Below are positions 20,301 through 31,540 of a stretch of 64,000 nucleotides of DNA, piece by piece (the stretch's first letter is position 1; each line of letters opens with the position of its first letter). A program made the translations under genes and the position numbers. This DNA is from Turritopsis dohrnii. Taxonomy: Eukaryota > Cnidaria > Hydrozoa > Anthoathecata > Oceaniidae. The stretch lies in the NCBI GenBank assembly GCA_027922465.2, contig BQMF02000331.1, positions 1-64,000 of the forward strand, written 5' to 3'. Below the pieces are notes generated by a model. It was not told where the DNA came from, did no database searches, and worked only from the letters and a program-made list of their open reading frames with translations.

Positions 20301-22509
20301 AATCATAATATAATAATAAATAAAAGTCATGGTTTGCAAAATAAAAAGTACAATAACAATAAAGAAATGAAACTCATGGTTTAAATCATGATGTTGATGG
20401 CTGGTGAAGAACAGATTATCAATTTTAAAAATTCCGTCCAATGTAACTTCGGCACGAAAGAAACACAGTTGAAAGGTATCGATTTGTTTTCAATTCACAT
20501 TTCGTAATGTTATTCAATGTTTGCTTATGTATTGCTTTTTTACACTAAAGTTACTTCTATTCTGCGTATACAAAATATACTTCTTTGTTGTATTGGCATT
20601 TGTTTTTGCGTTTAATCTTCTGCATGTAAAAACATCATTTTGGTCAGAAGTAGGGCATTTTAAGTGTTGCAATGTTTGTTTCACGTCTCCAGGGTAAAAA
20701 ACAATTTAAAAAAAACCTTTATTCAGTTCAGTTCCAGTGATACACATATACATTTATACGTATCAGTATATTAGGAGCTATCAACTGACTGGACATTTCT
20801 ATACTATCTCTGGCGGTAAATCAAATATAAGTTGCAAGTTTTCAGGTAAAGTAGCTAGCCATTCGGAGTGAAGTCCATAAAAATTCCCAGTTATTTATTT
20901 ACTTGCGTACTTGCTTTTTCTCGCATGTTCACCAAAGAAAAGTGCTACAAAATGACTGTGTTTAGAAGACATAATGATAAATGAATTTCCACCGGAGAAA
21001 TAGCATGTGACTGATTGAATACTGATTAATTACAAATTTCAATTTAGTGGAGCGACAATCAGGATAATAGGTGATATTAAGATATTTGATAAAAAACATT
21101 GAAATGAAAGAATAACTCCAAAGATGTTAAAGTCCTTAACTTCACAAGCAGGGAGTGATTTCCGAGCAAGAACACAGATGTGACAGAAGCATCTGGTTAC
21201 TGTACAAACACTAGTAGAGCATAAGCAGACCCAAGAGGGGGCATGTTTTACAATACAACAAATAGTATAAGTATCGAATTCAAAAACTTTTCACAGGTGT
21301 TATCCGAGAAGACAATTCTTTACAAACATTACATCAAATAAATGTGCATTATTTTTTGGGTGTACTGCTAGAGATCAGAAAATTATCAAACAGGCGAATA
21401 AGAAGGTATCTCTTTGAACAAATAATTGTAAAAACACATCTTAGCAAACCAGAAAACATAAAAAAATATTTCAGATATGTAACCCCCGAGGCTGACTGCT
21501 GTTATTAAGATTTCCACGACTTTCTGGTCTATCCTTTAAAAACTGCGCGACACCCGTTTTTCGCCCGGTTCCGAATCGGTTATCAATTTAAAATTGGTTC
21601 TCATCAATGGATGATTTTTGGGCTGACGTTAGTTTATGTTAATATTTTTATTCATTTAATATTGTTATTATTGAGATTCCCCTATTGAGACAAGTTTTAT
21701 TTATCACCATCATCATTCACAACATTTTCCCAAAGCTTGTCCTTTACTTCGTAAGTCGTGACGATAATTTTTGCTCCTGCAAAACCTGAGTGTTAAGCTG
21801 CGAGAGAGAACAATACCAGGTGTATTTCGTGATTATCACATAGAGAAAGCTACTTGAATGTATTATCATCATGAGCTATGACATAGTTAAATCAGTACTA
21901 GAATCACTCCACCAGGACCATACTAAATTTGATACGACTGTCTTTTAAGTTTGTGATTTTTAACAAATGTTTATGATGTTCCAATTTGATCCCACAACAG
22001 TGGTCATCTGTAAATTTTTGTTCTTGCATGAATTCGGATACATAGTTGGAAACAGTTTAAAGGACCATGGATTGCCCTAATCTGAACTCGTATCCAGGTT
22101 TTTCAAAGCATATTAAATATGATGTTAAAGATATTGGAAGATATTTTTATGTTTTTGTTATACCTTTTTCCTGCTCATTTCCAAAGATTACTTAGCGTTT
22201 CCGATTATGTGATTGTGTTATTTTACTGTTTAATTGTTAACTATTTAATTGTTAATTGTTAATACGCCTCACTGATCTTATTTCGGTCTCTTAGGGTCGG
22301 TCTCTCAATTTTGATATGATGTTCTATTCTTCTTTTAATGCAGGGTGCTTTTCGTTTTTCCGTTTGGCTATCACTTTTTGAAATTATGATAGGTTTATGA
22401 TTTCATTAAGTTTATCTTGGCACACTTCGATTGGCATTAAACATATGCCTATCCCCTTTTCGAATGGAACGGTCAAGATTCTGTTTTCTTTTAAATATTG
22501 CTTGGCCAG

Positions 22510-22810
22510 TAGAATAGTAGAATATTACGTGAAAGCTCTCAAAAGCGGAATAGTATATAGAATTTACTGTTCACGATGTACATCGTGCTATGTCAGCAAG
22601 ACAAGCCGACATTTACGTAACCGTTACAAGGAGCATCTACGCGTCAGTAGTCCTGTGGGAAGCCACATTAAAACATGCAATCATCCACTTTCAATGAATG
22701 ACGTCAAAATTGTTACGAGCACGATACGGCCAATAGGAAATTTAATGACACTCGAGGCACTAAACATAGCTACAATGTGTCTCAGAATGTTTTATCCACA
22801 AACTGTCAAT
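22510..22810 (+). pseudogene. Penelope-like element, GIY-YIG endonuclease fragment
   Basis: Within the open frame at 22397-22882, residues from about 40 read SGIVYRIYCSRC, SCYVSKTSRHLRNRYKEHL and SPVGSHIKTCNHPLS, followed by LMTLEALNI. This is the C-terminal GIY-YIG nuclease of Penelope-like retroelements, including the Cys pair between the two motif halves and the RxxxH(L) helix. The second half of the signature is changed from YIG/YVG to YVS. There is no RT domain upstream, so it is a short 3' remnant. It belongs to a different subfamily from the Penelope element at 31999-38685. Confidence 0.75.
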
Positions 22811-22884
22811 GCGTTTTTTCAAAAATTATTAGTCAAATTTTTGCGATTTAGAGCTCCTTTCAAGCTCTTTCTGAAAATGTAAAA

Positions 22885-23860
22885 TTTGAAGCAAAATGAT
22901 TATTTTTCCAAAAGTTATTGAGGAAAATATCATGGTTTCAGATCATTAACTTGTTAAAGATTAATTAACGCGTGTAGCAATACAACAAGTTTACAAACAC
23001 AATCAGATGAGTTCAAACATGATTACTGTCGTTAGAATTTCTGATGCCTCAAATTTTATAACCGAGCAAGTTGATAAGATAAAAGTTTTGAGAATTAAAT
23101 GAACGTACTCTCGCTTAACAAGCTCAAAAGACTTTATGATCAGAACAAAAGAAAATTGCTTTATCAAAATGTCATTAAGGAACTGTTAGTTGATCTTTAA
23201 GAAATTAACGATCCAAATCTGTGTATTTTCCATAACTTTCCGAAGAATAATCATTTTCTTAAAAAATTTATATCAATCAAAAGTACTGGAAAAGGGCTTC
23301 CTTGTGAAATTTTGACCAATAATTGTTGAGAAATAGACACTGAAATTTTGTGGATAAGTCTTTCTGAGACACTGTACAATGAAACCAGATCTAAACCACA
23401 TTCGTTCACTCTGCAGTGCAAGGCGGACATAGGAAGACGTTCGAAAATGCTTATGCGTCAGATAAATCTCGCAAAAATACGAAGAGGCAAGCTCTTAAAG
23501 TCCTCACACCCCAAATTTTTCGTCTAAATTGGGGAAATACTGCGTATACTGGAATGTAATGCAATACAATTGAAAGGTAGGTAACCAAGACGGTTAAGGA
23601 AAAGTTTTGCGATTTTCTGACATCTATATTTACTGCATTTCAATAACACACAGCCATTTCACAAAGACTTTATGGCCAAAAACAGATCTACATAGCCACA
23701 AAAAGGTCAGTCATGGTTTCCAGACAGCCTTATTAAAAAGATAAACAAATAAGCATACCATCAGGTTTGAGCTGATAATGTATCCCATACAACTTTAAAA
23801 TGATTATGCATGTCACTGTGTCACCCTATTGGTAGCCAAAGCTATAGAAAGTAGGTACAA
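22885..23860. other. No gene seen
   Basis: AT-rich sequence following the Penelope fragment. It may include decayed Penelope 3' sequence, but no motif is recognisable. Confidence 0.4.
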
Positions 23861-23865
23861 ACATA

Positions 23866-24177
23866 TGTGACGGTTTGGGGGAAAATCATAACAAGTGATA
23901 ATTTCTGATAAATTTATCAGTAAATTACTGATTAGAAAACAATAGATTTAATCAGTAATTCGTTTGATTTATCAGTAATTCGTTCGATGAATCAGTAATT
24001 ACTGATAAAATAATCGGTAAATACTGATAAATAATCAGTAATACTGATTCATCAAACGAATTACTGATAAATCGAACAAATTACTGATTATTTATCAGTA
24101 TTAGTGATTATTACAGATAAATTTCTGATTAATTTATCAGTAATATCACTTCTATGATTTTCCCTCAAACCGTCACA
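23866..24177. mobile_element. 312-bp palindromic MITE with TGTGACGG ends and ATCAGTAATT arrays
   Basis: Ends are TGTGACGGTTTGGGGGAAAA on the left and its inverse (TTTTCCCTCAAACCGTCACA) on the right, each flanked by TA (23864-23865 and 24178-24179). The inside is filled with more than a dozen copies of ATCAGTAATT or ATTACTGAT in both orientations, so the whole unit can fold into a long imperfect hairpin. No coding capacity. TA flanks suggest a Tc1/mariner-type integrase worked on it. It shares its terminal 7 bp and the GGGAAAA block with the larger element that begins 74 bp to the right. Confidence 0.85.
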
Positions 24178-24296
24178 TATAGTTATGATTATTCAGGTCA
24201 AAGAAAAATATATCAAGTATTTGAAGGCAGCAGAAATAAACTGGACTATATGTGACGATTTAAGGGAAAAGGATAACAATCGCTTTTGCGATTTTA

Positions 24297-24545
24297 ATCG
24301 CAAAATCGATTTTGAGATTTTTGAATCTCAAAATCGATTTCCAGGAATCGATTTTTTAAAATTCATAATCTCATAATCGATTCTTTGGAATCTCAAAATC
24401 GATTCTTTGGAATCTCAAAATGGATTCTTTGGAAGCTCAAAATCGATTCTTTGGAATCTCAAAATCGATTCTAGTGTGAATCTCAAAATCGATTCTTGGG
24501 AATCTCAAAATGGATTCTGCTGAATCCCAAAATTGGTTCTTCTTG
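24297..24545 (+). repeat. Left subterminal array, AATCTCAAAATCGATTC repeats
   Basis: About ten units of 20-24 bp built on AATCTCAAAATCGATTCTTT, some with one substitution (for example AAAATGGATT). Each contains the palindrome ATCGAT. Arrays like this at both ends of a transposon are usually binding sites for the transposase or an accessory DNA-binding protein. Confidence 0.85.
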
Positions 24546-24573
24546 AAACCAAATTATCGTTATACTATTTACT

Positions 24574-26725
24574 ATGGAAAGTAAAGAATCTTTCCATTAT
24601 TGCGCGTACTCAGTAGCGCTGGAAACGGCTACCGGCATGTTAGACAAATGTGATAATGATGCATCTTGGGAACTTCTCCTCACATGGCTATCAGTTCGAA
24701 ATGGGAAAACGGCATGCTGCATCAATGTAAGTTTTCATATCTGTTTTAATCGAAAAAATCCCCGCATTTGAAGACATGAGAGTATGTCATTTCATGAACG
24801 TTTTTCAAAGTTATTTTTCATAAAATTGCAAATGTTATCGATCAAATGCGAACAAAAATTGAAAATATCAAGTACTGGAAACGGAAATGTTCCGTAGCTC
24901 TCTAAATTCCTAATTGAAGATCTAATTTTGTTCGTCTATGAATGCGGCGGATTGTGGGAACTAAATTAGCTACATTGTGATATAGATACGAAAGAAGACT
25001 TAAACGAATGTGAAAGGAAGCTGGAATTGAGGCCCGTAGAAAAAAGGAAAGCGGAGGATGTAAGTAATTAGGTTGGTTAATAAGATTGGTTTTGCACTGA
25101 TAAGAGTCTTCAAAGGTTTGGGATCAAGTGCATAAAAATCTGATACTGGTTTTCACTAGTTAAAAAAAATTAGGTTACAAGCATATTACTATCACAGACC
25201 CATCTTATTGCATTTTTAGTCGCCCAACGTTTCAAGTAAAAAGCTCAGATCTTCTGTAGATGAACCTGAAGACTCGTATACTTTGGTAAATATGTAACTA
25301 AATATTCAAGACTTTCTAGTATCCAGCTTTTACCACTAACTCTTCATTTTATTGTTTTAAGTGCACTCTTTAAACTTACATAAACATAAAGAACTGCAAG
25401 AAACTTTTGAAAATATAAAATGCCTAACAAAAGCAAAATAGAAAAACTATCATAAACTTATCATAAATTAGCATGACACAAATCTATAGAAGAAGAAATA
25501 ACTGGTTATGAATTCCTTTTAAATCAGTCTTTCGTTCACATTACACCACCATTTTAAGTGTGTCGAAAAGTTATCAAAGTTTTGTGATTAAGTTAATTTC
25601 CTAACCAGTTATTCGTTCTAAGAAATTGGTTTAACCTTGCTGAATTATAAAACAATAGCAAAATATCTATTATATATCATTTGTAGAATTCCGACGATGA
25701 ATTATCCGATGAATTGATTGAATTCCACAGCACAATAGTGTCTTCGACAGTAAGTTAATTACGTTAGAAATTTCTGGATGTCACGAACATCAGATTTCAT
25801 CCTTTTTTCTGTGTCCTTTGTATCCAGCAATGTACCATAAAAAAAAGGCATTCTCTTGTAATTATTTTTAATGATCAAGGATAATTTGATATAATGAGGT
25901 TCTTCAAAATACTGATAATAGGTTCATTATAAATATTCTATGCTGAAAACAAATTTTTGAAGAAAACTGTGATTTTCTAACCTTTACCTTTTCTAGCTAC
26001 CACCTGTGCAATCTATAACTTCGTACGAAGAATACCTGGGTCAAGGAACTAAAGCAGATGCATGCACACAAACAGACACGTTCATCCACACTTATAAATC
26101 TATTGAAGACAAGATTGCAAATATGAAAGAACATCTAGCCAAGCAACATACACAGACACAAAAACATTTTCAGCAAATCGCTAGTATCTTGTCGCACGTT
26201 GTCCATTCCTTGAATGAAATCAAAGAAAACACGGAACATACTCTAGGCGAGGACCAACAAGTTCCTTTGCTTTTCCACGATTCAGATCTGGAAATGAGTG
26301 ATGTTCGTGTGACACTCGATGACGGGGTGACTGGTGATGTGGCTGGTGCAACATTGGCTAGTGCAGAATTGCCTGCTTATAGTTCAGTGTCTGCAACATT
26401 GCCTGGCGCTGCTCCAGTCAGGTCTATGTCCATGCCGCACACCACAACCCTAGCAGAGATTTGCCTCCGGAGCCAAAACTTTATCGATTGTGTGATCCAG
26501 TTGATAGTTGGGTCCTTTTCAAATGAAGAGCTTCTTTCTTCGAACTTGAAAGGGGATCACGGCTGCCAGCAACTGGATCCTGAAAGGATAAAGATTATAA
26601 AAAGGCATGCCTTTGCCACCTTCAATGTTGATGAAGATGAATGGCAAAAGGAACTCAAAGCCATACATTTGAAATTAAAAAATTATCGTGGAAGATTACG
26701 GAAGAAAAGTACAATTCAACACTAA
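24574..26725 (+). CDS. BEN-domain protein, five exons, inside a TIR element
   Basis: Exons 24574-24726, 24970-25059, 25220-25285, 25687-25749 and 25997-26725; all four introns are GT-AG (donors GTAAGT three times, GTAAAT once; acceptors TTAG, TTTTTAG, TTTGTAG, TTTCTAG) and all are phase 0. The predicted protein has 366 residues: MESKESFHYCAYSVALETAT at the start, a charged middle encoded by the three short exons, a probable coiled coil at about 158-202 (KSIEDKIANMKEHL onward), an acidic then Ala/Ser-rich linker, and a BEN domain at about 284-359 with LIVGSFSNEELLSSNLKG, LDPERIKIIK and EWQKELKAI. BEN domains bind DNA and occur in chromatin repressors and some DNA-virus and transposon proteins. 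An AATAAA lies just after the stop. The full-length frame with good splice sites implies recent selection or recent arrival. Confidence 0.8.
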
Positions 26726-26759
26726 AAATAATAAAACCTATTTAAAATTTTATTGTATA

Positions 26760-27520
26760 TACAATAGTGCACTGCAAAACTTCTACATCAGAATTATCTA
26801 AATCTGTTCAAAATTCGGCTAAATGCAGACAATCTTGAAAAGTGTGCACAGAGTTTTGAATTGTACTTCAATTTACTTTTTGAATTTTATAGACTCGTGA
26901 TTCCACTTATTCATTCTGATGTTTCTGCTTTTCTCTTTTTATGATTAAATTAAAACTACGTCTGTGCTTTTAACGTAGTGATGTGAGTTAGGTATAATCA
27001 GTAGCTCTAGAGTGATGATGATATTGCTAGATATTCAGACATTTCCTTCCCATTATTCTTCTTCAATAATCTAAAAGGAAAACGGATCAAATCTTGTTGT
27101 GTTGCCACTTCATTTTATTATTGAACGTGAAATTTTTAATGTGTTTAGAGGTTTTTGTTTAATGTTCAACTTCACGAAGTATTTTCATAAAACCTTTGAG
27201 AATATTATTTATAAACATAGGGCTCCTTTTTCATATAATATAAGACGTCAATACCAAAAAATTAGTTATTGTTTCCTTACCATGCCGTTCCAATTAATTA
27301 TCTTGATAGCGTCTGCCACAGCCACCACTTCTCCATCTAACGCGCGAAAGGAATTCACAGCATGAGTTCTTGCTTTAAAGCACCTCGTGGGTAGTGAAAA
27401 TGATATATTACAGAACGCATAAAGCAAAGCCGATCCAGTTTTACTTTTATTTAGAAAAATAATAATAATGGCACTCAAGAAGTGTACGATAATAAGATCG
27501 TCCCCATGAATCTTTAATTG
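26760..27520. other. 3' flank of the BEN gene inside the element; no gene seen
   Basis: AT-rich sequence with a 27099-27365 frame that looks accidental (low complexity, no motif). Confidence 0.4.
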
Positions 27521-27524
27521 ATTA

Positions 27525-27764
27525 TGAAATTAAGTTAAATCGATTTTGAGGCTCAGTGAAATCGATTTTGAGATTCAAGAAAATCGATTTTGAGATTCAA
27601 GAAAATCGATTTTGAGATTCAAGAAAATCGATTTTGAGATTCTAGAATCGATTTTGAGATTCCAAAGAATCGATTTTGAGATTCTTTGAAATCTTAAACA
27701 TTCGATTGGAAATCCCATAATCGATTTCCTAGAATCGATTATTTAATCCCAAAATCGATTTTAG
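27525..27764 (-). repeat. Right subterminal array, inverted AAAATCGATT repeats
   Basis: Read on the minus strand, units AATCTCAAAATCGATTTTC recur at about 21-bp steps. At least three consecutive units are identical, more homogeneous than the left array. The order, from terminus inward, is degenerate units first and homogeneous units inside. Confidence 0.85.
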
Positions 27765-28120
27765 GAGAATCGCAAAAGCGATTGTTATCCTTTTCCCTTA
27801 AATCGTCACATATATACTATAGAGAGTGAAATACAAGGTCATTATCTTGAAGGAGACGTCTCATCATCAAAATAATTGTGCTTATAATTCCCTTTATATA
27901 CTCCTTTACTACCATTGAGAAACAGTCTTGGAGTCCAGTTTAAGTCATTGCCTCATGTATTAGGTATATATATATAATATACATACCTTATATAAAAGGG
28001 GTTTTGTTTATTTAGTTTATGGACTTGTGCTTAGTTACGACTGCTACTTAGGACATCTTGTCAGTGTAGGATGGCTCAAACAAAACAAAATGTGGCATAA
28101 TCAAATTAGAAACGGAAGTG

Positions 28121-28378
28121 TTTCACACGTTACACACGTTACACACACGTTACGAACACGTTGCACTTGTTTTTTGGCTGACTTTTCAATAAGGTACACT
28201 GTTTTAGAACACGTTACACACGTTACATCAACTTTTTTAAAAAAAACAGATACATATCTTTTGTTTTTAAAAAAAAGTGTGTAACGTGTGTAACGTGTCA
28301 AATTCCCTATAGATTTCTTAGACCATTAAATGTAATGTGTGTGTAACGTGTGCATAACGTATGTGTAACGTGTGCAAT
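28121..28378. repeat. Foldback of ACACGTTAC repeats
   Basis: The left arm (about 28121-28225) holds at least five copies of ACACGTTAC; the right arm (28278-28378) holds the inverse GTAACGTGT at least four times. The arms can pair across an A/T-rich centre. Short open frames across it are repeat artefacts. Confidence 0.8.
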
Positions 28379-28878
28379 GATATCCCTAAGTTTAAAATTA
28401 CTTATTATAGTTCTCTCATAAGAACAAGGTCTGCAAAATGGACAGTTTCATATCAAGAATCGTGTAAATCTTTGCGTATGCCTGCTGCAACACGCCATTT
28501 TTTTCACAGTGAATGAACTAACATCAGCTGGCAACTTGGGTATTTGACGGATAAGAGGACACTTATTTCCTTTAGTTAGTCTGGGAAGATTTCCCATTTT
28601 TTGTGGATCTTGTGGTGAGTTGGCAGACAGAATACCTTATTACACAAAATGTACACTATGATGTTATTAACGCGGATGGCTTGGATTCGCGTTAATAAAA
28701 ACCACCCTTAATTTCTGTCCCGTGTTAATTTCCCCGGTGTTAATTTCTGGTGTGTGTTAAAAAAACTCGCTTTTTTAAATTCCATTTGAAATTCCATTTT
28801 TTGAACTGACATCAAATATCTATTAAAATGATAATTAAAATACTAATAATAGACAAATAAAAAAAGAACAGTATAATT

Positions 28879-29532
28879 TTAGCCAATAATTTGAAGGTCG
28901 TCTTCGTCGTAATTACTTTCGCTCGCTTCAATTAGATCTCCCGGTTCCTCATCATCGCTGTAATCTTCTTCGACTTCGTGAACCCCGAGTTCGTTTATAA
29001 TGTCCTTGGAATCATCCACGTAATATCCATCCATAGGATATTTTACTTCCTCAACTTTGGATTTATATATAGAAAGTTTTTCAACATCAGGCCAAACAAC
29101 TTTGACTTTGATTCGTATCTCCAGCCCACCTTGTACCAAAGGAGATGGTCTTGATTTTGTATCTTCTACGTTAGCTTCGAATTTCGCTCCTTGTATGGCA
29201 AACCATGTGTACCTACAAAGCTCTCTAGGAACATGTCCAACAGTTATGGGTCCAATATGACCTTTTAACGGGGTTCTACCAGCTACTGCAAATCTGTCGT
29301 GTTTGTTATTATATTCGCGTTTGAAAATTATATTTTGTCCCTTATACGGAACCCAATTCACAGTATTTGAGTACACATGGAATCCTCTTAGTGCAGTGAA
29401 AAACTGAAATTTATCAGCCACTTCATTAATCAATGCAATGCGACCTTGTACCTCGATCAATATCAGCAATACCCTACAGCATGGTGAAATACAATGATGA
29501 AAGAAAAGAGTTTCAATTTCGAATGCATGCAA
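28879..29532 (-). CDS. HIRAN-like domain protein within the pogo-like transposon
   Basis: A 217-residue open frame. From about residue 47, ALRGFHVYSNTVNWVPYKGQ, REYNNKHDRFAVAG, VGHVPRELCRYTWFAI and LVQGGLEIRIKVKV follow each other, the pattern of a HIRAN-type domain (a fold that binds DNA ends in helicases and occurs alone in many invertebrate repeat proteins). The C-terminus is strongly acidic (EEDYSDDEEPGD, NYDEDD). The first 45 residues are hydrophobic and odd: a TTTCAG acceptor lies just before the HIRAN start, so the true N-terminus may come from an upstream exon. It lies wholly inside the transposon ends and points away from the transposase, so it is probably an accessory gene of the element. 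The frame is intact although the transposase is not. Confidence 0.65.
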   Translation of the reverse strand: MHAFEIETLFFHHCISPCCRVLLILIEVQGRIALINEVADKFQFFTALRGFHVYSNTVNWVPYKGQNIIFKREYNNKHDRFAVAGRTPLKGHIGPITVGHVPRELCRYTWFAIQGAKFEANVEDTKSRPSPLVQGGLEIRIKVKVVWPDVEKLSIYKSKVEEVKYPMDGYYVDDSKDIINELGVHEVEEDYSDDEEPGDLIEASESNYDEDDLQIIG

Positions 29533-29757
29533 AGATCGTTCGAATGCAACGTCATTAAAAAAGTACGCTTCATTGCAGAGCTTCAGTGGAAATTTCCTTG
29601 TTTTATTTTGTAGAAAAACAAAACGAAGGAGAGCAATTTGTACTCACGAAATCGAATGTTTTTTGCTACAAACGTAACATGAACGAATGTTTTTTCTGCT
29701 AACGTAACACTGTTATATTGTCATTATTCAGTTTGCATGTCTCTGTAATCAAGGAAG

Positions 29758-30926
29758 ATGTCACTCCTCAATTACTTCCAGCGTCAGAAAAATTCGAAGG
29801 ATGGAAAGAAGTTATCCGAGGTATGTGAATCTTTAACGGTGAATCTACCGGAAAACATTACAGTAAAAGAAGTACAAAGTGTTCAAAATACTTTGAATGT
29901 GACTGTAAACAAAAAACGCTCTGCTTATGGTGAGAAAGAAAAACAAGAAATAGCTAAATATGCATTGACGCATGGAAACGCAGCCGCAGTTAGAAAGTTC
30001 CGGAAAAGTATCAACGCATGAAATTTTCACGCCGGGCAGCTACCACTTCAAGACCAGTTATAACACGTTCTTTGTGGAATGAAATCCAGACGCAGTTCCT
30101 TCACGAAATTTCACAGAAAGTGTTGCTTCATAATATCCCAGATGAACTGATAATAAATGCCGACCAAACCCCGTCAAAATTTGTTGCAACCGATAGTATA
30201 ACCATGGCAGCTAAGGGAGAGAAGCACATTTGTAAAGCTGGTTCTACCGACAAGAGAAGCATAACCATGACGGTTTGCGAGTCATATGATGGAACAGTCT
30301 TACGATTTCAACTAATCTACACAGGGAAAACAGAAAGATTGCTCCCGCATTATGATTTTCCTGCTGGTTTCTGCTTATCCTTCAACGAAAAACATTGGAG
30401 CAATGAAAAGGAGACTATTTCTCTTATCGAGAAGATGCTGGTTCCATACATTAAAAAGGTGAAAGAAGTAAAAGGTCTATCAAGTGACCAAAACAGGCTT
30501 CTCATATGGGATGCTTTTAAAGCCCAATCCACCCCTAAAGGTTTGGATCTTCTTTTTAGTTACGGTATTCAAACTGTTATGGTACCAAAAAACATGACGC
30601 ATTTGTTACAACCTTTAGATCTGACCACAAATGGAAGTTTGAAAAAGTTTGAGAAAAAAGCATTTAGTGAATACTTCACCTCTTCGATAATGGAAGCTCT
30701 CAAATTAGATCCTGATCGTGACGTAACCACTATAAAAGTTGACCTACGTCTGTCAACATTAAAGCCACATGACGCCAAGATAATGACAGATGTTTATCGA
30801 TACCTCAAGTCTCCAAAGGGACAAGATATCATCAAAAATGGGTGGAAAGCAGCTGGAATTACGGATACTGTTAATCAAACTCGAGCTGAACGTGTTATTA
30901 GTGTAAATTTAAATCCGTTTTGTTAA
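29758..30926 (+). pseudogene. Pogo-like DDE transposase with internal deletion and frameshift
   Basis: The N-terminal frame (29758-30021) begins MSLLNYFQRQKNSKDGKK and reaches the start of a helix-turn-helix (KYALTHGNAAAVRKF). It then loses frame near 30005, and most of the DNA-binding region is missing compared with relatives. The second frame resumes at MKFSRRAATTSRPV and carries the DDE_1 catalytic core: INADQTPS (first Asp), LLIWDAFKAQ (second) and THLLQPLDLTTNG (third), ending with TRAERVISVN. The catalytic half is open for about 300 codons. This copy cannot make normal transposase. Relatives of this kind are common in cnidarian genomes. Confidence 0.88.
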
Positions 30927-31170
30927 TGTTAGTGATGAAAAAAAAAGTTATTGGTTTCAATCATTTCTCTTTCATTCTTTTTTTTTTTTTTTTTTTTTTT
31001 TTTGTACAATTCCTCCGCGTTAAATACTGCACACTTTAAGACACATGGGTCTCGATCCGCGTTGATTTCTACACATTTACAATTTTACCTCCAGGATCCG
31101 CGTTAATTAATGACCGCGTTAGTTTCTGGCGCAAAAAAAACATGTAGTGTACATTTTGTGTAATAAGGTA

Positions 31171-31540
31171 TCTAAAAAGATAATGCATAAACTGTTATGA
31201 AGGCTGTGAGGAAACATAAGTCAGTAGGTTTCTATTTAGAAATTGTTGGTTTGAGAGTTTCTTTGCAATTCGATGTTTGTCAACTGCTGGTTGCCAAACT
31301 TATTTTTTAATGTTTAAATGAGAGTTCTCACTGACAACTGTACTCTGCAGTCCTCAGGTCAGTTTATAATAATTCATCATCTTTAAGTTAAACGAGAAAG
31401 GATCACTACAGTTCCAAAATCACCACTGTACTGTGAGTACTCCTACAAGTTTGTTTGTGTACTAGTATCCTGGGTAAAAAGGTTTTTCCAGGTTTTTTTT
31501 ACCGAAACCATGTCGTTTTTACACCAAAGATGAAAATAAC
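31171..31540. other. No gene seen
   Basis: AT-rich spacer between the pogo-like element and the Penelope-like element. Confidence 0.4.

Larger units (their letters stand above)
18480..22390. other. Largely featureless stretch
   Basis: Contains the (TTA)n tract at 19099-19120, copy B of the ATACTAATTCGCG repeat, and a diverged tandem duplication at 20007-20300. I see no convincing coding exon. A short ATGGCTGCAGCAGAAG frame at 19764 stops after 16 codons. Confidence 0.5.
24251..27810 (+). mobile_element. 3.6-kb TIR element carrying a BEN-domain gene
   Basis: The two ends are inverted copies: TGTGACGATTTAAGGG, then GGATAACAATCGC and TTTTGCGATT, at 24251-24296 and 27765-27810. TA (or TATA) flanks both sides (24247-24250 and 27811-27814). 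Inside each end lies a 220-250-bp array of repeats with an AAAATCGATT core. Between the arrays is the five-exon BEN gene and about 750 bp of AT-rich 3' sequence. No transposase is present, so it must be non-autonomous, or the enclosed gene is an accessory or captured gene. Alternatively, two separate MITEs of one family may have landed in inverse orientation around a host gene; matching terminal sequences and flanks make one element more likely. Confidence 0.7.
28635..31168 (+). mobile_element. Pogo-like DNA transposon with two genes, complete ends
   Basis: 24-bp perfect terminal inverted repeats start CCTTATTACACAAAATG (28635-28658) and end at the inverse copy (31145-31168); each is flanked by TA (28633-28634, 31169-31170), the target duplication of Tc1/mariner/pogo elements. 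Subterminal regions on both sides repeat the motif CGCGTTAA or GTGTTAATTTC (five or more copies on each side). Inside are a DDE transposase on the plus strand and a HIRAN-like ORF on the minus strand, transcribed divergently from a shared 225-bp region. A T tract of about 27 bases lies at 30979-31005. Confidence 0.88.

Noticed and set aside
27099..27478. Two overlapping ORFs on opposite strands in the BEN element
   Set aside because: Low complexity, no splice or domain signals; likely accidental in AT-rich DNA.
24297..27764. Regular repeats with spacers resembling a CRISPR array
   Set aside because: Units are contiguous or nearly so, inverted between the two ends, and the setting is eukaryotic. 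They fit subterminal transposon repeats.
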